Of a stretch of DNA of 64,000 nucleotides, positions 61,235 through 64,000 are shown in pieces. The translations under genes were made by a program, and so were the position numbers. The stretch is from Anomaloglossus baeobatrachus (Eukaryota; Chordata; Amphibia; Anura; Aromobatidae), in contig NC_134353.1 in the NCBI RefSeq assembly GCF_048569485.1, positions 702,076,958 through 702,140,957 of the forward strand, given 5' to 3'. The notes beneath the pieces are model-generated. The model was not told the DNA's origin. It saw only the letters and a list, made by a program, of their open reading frames with translations, and did not search any database. The stretch's first letter is position 1, and every line of letters starts with the position of its first letter.

Positions 61235-62792
61235 TAAAAGTTTTGAGAATGCTACAAATATTATTTTTTTACAAAGTCTACTGCTTAAGTTTTTCTAATG
61301 GCAATTTGCATATACTCCAGAATGTCATAAAGAGTGATCAGCTTAACAGCAATTACTTGCAAAGTCAATATTGGCTAAGAAAATGAACTTTAACCCCCAA
61401 AACACATTTCAACAGCATTGCATTCCTGCCTTAAAAGGAGCAGCTAACATTGTTTTAGTGATTGTTCCATTAACACAGGTGTGGGTGTTGATGAGGACAG
61501 GGCTGGCGATCAATCAGTCATGATTAAGTAAGAATGACACCACTGGACACTTTAAAAGGAGGCTGGTGCTTGGTATCATTGTTTCTCTTCAGTTAACCAT
61601 GGTTATCTCTAAAGAAACACGTGCAGCCATCATTGCTCTGCACAAAAATGGCCTAACAGGGAAGAGTATCGCAGCTACAAAGATTGCACCTCAGTCAACA
61701 ATCTATCACATCATCAAGAACTTCAAGGAGAGAGCTTCCATTGTTGCCAAAAAGGCTCCAGGGCGCCCAAGAAGGACCAGCAAACGCCAGGACCGTATCT
61801 TAAAACTGTTTCAGCTGCGGGATCGGACTACCAGCAGTGCCGAGCTAGCTCAGCAATGGCAGCAGGCTGGTGTCAGTGCTTCTGCACGCACTGTGAGGCG
61901 GAGACTCTTTGAGCAAGGCCTGGTTTCAAGGAGGGCAGCAAAGAAGCCACTTCTCTCCAGAAAAAACATCAGGGACTGACTGATATTCTGCAAAAGGTAC
62001 AGGGAGTGCACTGCTGAGGACTGGGGTAAAGTCATTTTCTCAGATGAATCCCCTTTTCAATTGTTTGGGACATCTGGAAAACAGCTTATTAGGAGAAGAA
62101 GAGGTGAGCACTACCACCAGTCTTGTCTCATGCCAACTGTTAAGCATCCTGAAACGATTCATGTGTGGGGTTGCTTCTCAGCCAAGGGAATTGGCTCACT
62201 CATAGTCTTGCCTAAAAATACAGCCATGAATAAAGAATGGTACCAGAATGTCCTCCAAGAGCAACTTCTCCCAACTGTCCAAGAGCAGTTTGGCGCCCAA
62301 CAATGCCTTTTCCAGCATGATGGAGCACCTTGCTATAAAGCAAAGGTGATCACTAAATGGCTCATGGAACAAAACATAGAGATTTTGGGTCCATGGCCTG
62401 GAAACTCCCCAGGTCTTAATCCCATTGAGAACTTGTGGGCAATCATCAAGAGACGGGTGGAAAAACAAAAACCAACAAATTCTGGCAAAATGCAAGCATT
62501 GCTTATGCAAGAATGGACAGCTATCAGTCAGGATTTGGTCCAGAAGTTGATTGAGAGCATGCCAGGGAGAATTGCAGAGGTCCTGAAGAAGAAGGGTCAA
62601 CACTGCAAATATTGACTTGCTGCATTAAATCATTCTAACTGTCAATATAACAATTTGGTACTCATAATATGATTGCAATTATATTTCTGTATGTGATGTA
62701 AACATCAGATAAACACAATTAAAAACCAGAGGGCAACAGATCATGTGAAAATATAATTTTGGTGTCATTCTCAAAACTTTTGGCCATGACTG
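61235..62792 (+). mobile_element. Tc1/mariner element, DD35E-type, copy B
   Basis: Same family as 2149-3702 and very close in sequence. The left terminal bases are lost (it begins at AAAAGTTTTGAGAATGC); the right end AAAACTTTTGGCCATGACTG and TA (62793-62794) are intact. Confidence 0.92.
61599..62615 (+). pseudogene. Tc1 DD35E transposase with a single stop (copy B)
   Basis: Starts MVISKETRAAIIALHKNGL at 61599 and runs in one frame to HCKY-stop at 62615, about 338 codons. Helix-turn-helix, APGRPRRTSKR, then FSDESPFQLFG (first Asp), FQHDGAPCYK (second Asp) and GLNPIENLW (Glu). I count 35 residues between the last two. One stop is seen, TGA at 61977-61979, where copy A has CGA: a C-to-T change at a CpG. 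No frameshift found. Compared with copy A it keeps the bases lost there. Confidence 0.92.
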
Positions 62793-62794
62793 TA

Positions 62795-63123
62795 TGTGTA
62801 GGAGGTATGTGTATTGGTGATTAACATACACGTGAATTCCATTAAAAAGACTGAACTACTAGAAAGAGTAGATGTTCGCAATCTCAGACTTTGCAGGGAC
62901 ACAACCTATGGATGGTGCAGGACAAATAAAGTTACATTTATTAATATACATTAAAACAATTCATTTCACTCGAGTGCAGACTTGAATTTGAGAGCGACTT
63001 ATTTGTATGTAAAAAGGTGGTTATTCTTTCAACAATGCCTTGGCTAGCTGAGGTGTGCTTCAGTTTTTCCATCAGATTGGGGTTGCTGGGACTGCTTATT
63101 GACACCTTTTTTTTTAAATCAAT
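62795..63123. other. No gene recognised
   Basis: AT-rich flank; nothing identified. Confidence 0.45.
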
Positions 63124-63560
63124 GTTTAAAGGGGACCTGTTAAGTCCCCAGTGTACCCAGAAATGCTAGCAGTTCTGGGTGCAAATCTATAATCCCTGCC
63201 TCTGTCCCAGTATATAGTAGCACACATAAAGAGAGCTTAAGAAAAAGTATTACTATAGATCCTTTATGAAATGCTAATGAGTGCAGGGACGAGTCGCAGG
63301 GGCGTTAGTTCCCTGGCTAGTCGGTCAACTTTGTTCTTATGCCCCTGTAGGCATGATAACCTGCTTTACAATGCTCAGCATCATGGCAACGCAATACAAA
63401 GCCGCACATGCGCGCAGCTTTGTACCTGTTAGCATTGAGCTCCGCTGACGCCGGGTGTATGCATCCCAGCTTCAAAGAGGCTCACTGACCATGGTCAGAA
63501 GCCGTCCACACTTCCAGTAATGCGCAGTACTCAGAAGCCGGGTGTATGTGGATTTTTTGT
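63124..63560. repeat. Left part of a TTAA-type miniature element
   Basis: GTTTAA then AGGGGACCTGTTAAGTCCCC at about 63126 has the form of the left ends of the TTAA elements at 54219 and 10122 (AGGRRACC). The following text is GC-rich with CGCATGCGCG-like motifs, and no right end can be found before the AT-rich sequence at 63560. Confidence 0.4.
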
Positions 63561-64000
63561 CATTAGCGTTCAGGCAAATTCAGCAAAATAACGTCTATAA
63601 TTTTTCGTAATAATATTTGGAAAATGAAACGTTAAAAGATAAAACAAATCCTTGTCTTCAACTCACCGCTCACCTCCAGAGTCCTTCAACTACTCACTGT
63701 GACCTGTCCGGTTCTCGTCACATATTATGTTCCCCAGCCCCTTGTGATTGAATCCTTGGACCTCTCACACTGTGCCGCCTTGCATGGTGCATGGTAGGGT
63801 TCTCCACAAGTGTATGGTATCCCTAAGGATTCTAAGATGACCAGAAGATGTGGTGAGATCCGCACTACTGGTGTGGAGTAACGGAGGGGCCAAAGAGGTG
63901 AGAGGAGATCTAGTCAAGTTTTTTTTTTACATATTAGGTTTATTATGCTCTGTGGTCTGGAACGACCTCAGACCAAAGTAAGGTAAATTAATTTGGCAAA
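63561..64000. other. No gene recognised
   Basis: No domain, RNA gene or repeat border seen up to the window end. Confidence 0.4.

Overview
This is a eukaryotic window made almost wholly of mobile DNA. I find no intact host protein gene, rRNA or tRNA. The mix of vertebrate-type Tc1 families, PIF/Harbinger-like and TTAA-type miniature elements, an L1-type LINE, a Helitron and a Ty3 chromovirus, plus an intronless vertebrate EEF1A retrocopy, suggests a large, repeat-rich amphibian genome, probably a frog. That assignment is an inference. I ran no searches.

Left part (1-20,250). Miniature elements (1-1933) lead into a DD35E Tc1 copy (2149-3702) and two further Tc1 families (5024-6526 and 6530-7495, the second split by a 620-bp insert). 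A Ty3 pol fossil follows (about 7900-8585). The most striking object is a 5.1-kb near-perfect palindrome (10122-15232) with TTAA at both ends. It sits inside an older Tc1 element (8762-15498). After short TA arrays come a second Tc1 (15547-17144) and a third (about 17215-20245). The third was hit by a full-length processed copy of EEF1A mRNA (18231-19964).

Middle part (20,380-34,300). A Ty3-like fossil with a SCAN-like gag and LTR-like tail (20380-22035) precedes the 5' half of a decayed Helitron (about 22040-29335). Two Harbinger-like MITEs placed back to back, a 2.8-kb TTAA element rich in minisatellites, and a small MITE have inserted into this Helitron. Two more TTA/TAA-flanked elements follow (29763-30397 and 30467-32971), the second holding a 35-bp minisatellite.

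Right part (34,300-64,000). A DD34E Tc1 with a transposase frame closed by only one stop (34309-35945) is followed by a second copy of the 15.5-kb Tc1 family (36164-37754). An old DD35E-type Tc1 (40716-45375) carries an L1 with an open ORF1 and a collapsed ORF2 (41504-44996). Beside it is a complete-looking Ty3/chromovirus (45401-51790). Its two 1148-bp LTRs show one difference that I can find, so it is very young. The rest is miniature elements, minisatellites (56650-57400, 58855-59700), a deleted Tc1 and a second DD35E Tc1 (61235-62792).

There is no shared pathway. The relations here are insertion order: element into element. At least seven Tc1 families, three TSD classes (TA, TTA/TAA, TTAA) and three retroelement types can be placed in order from who interrupts whom.
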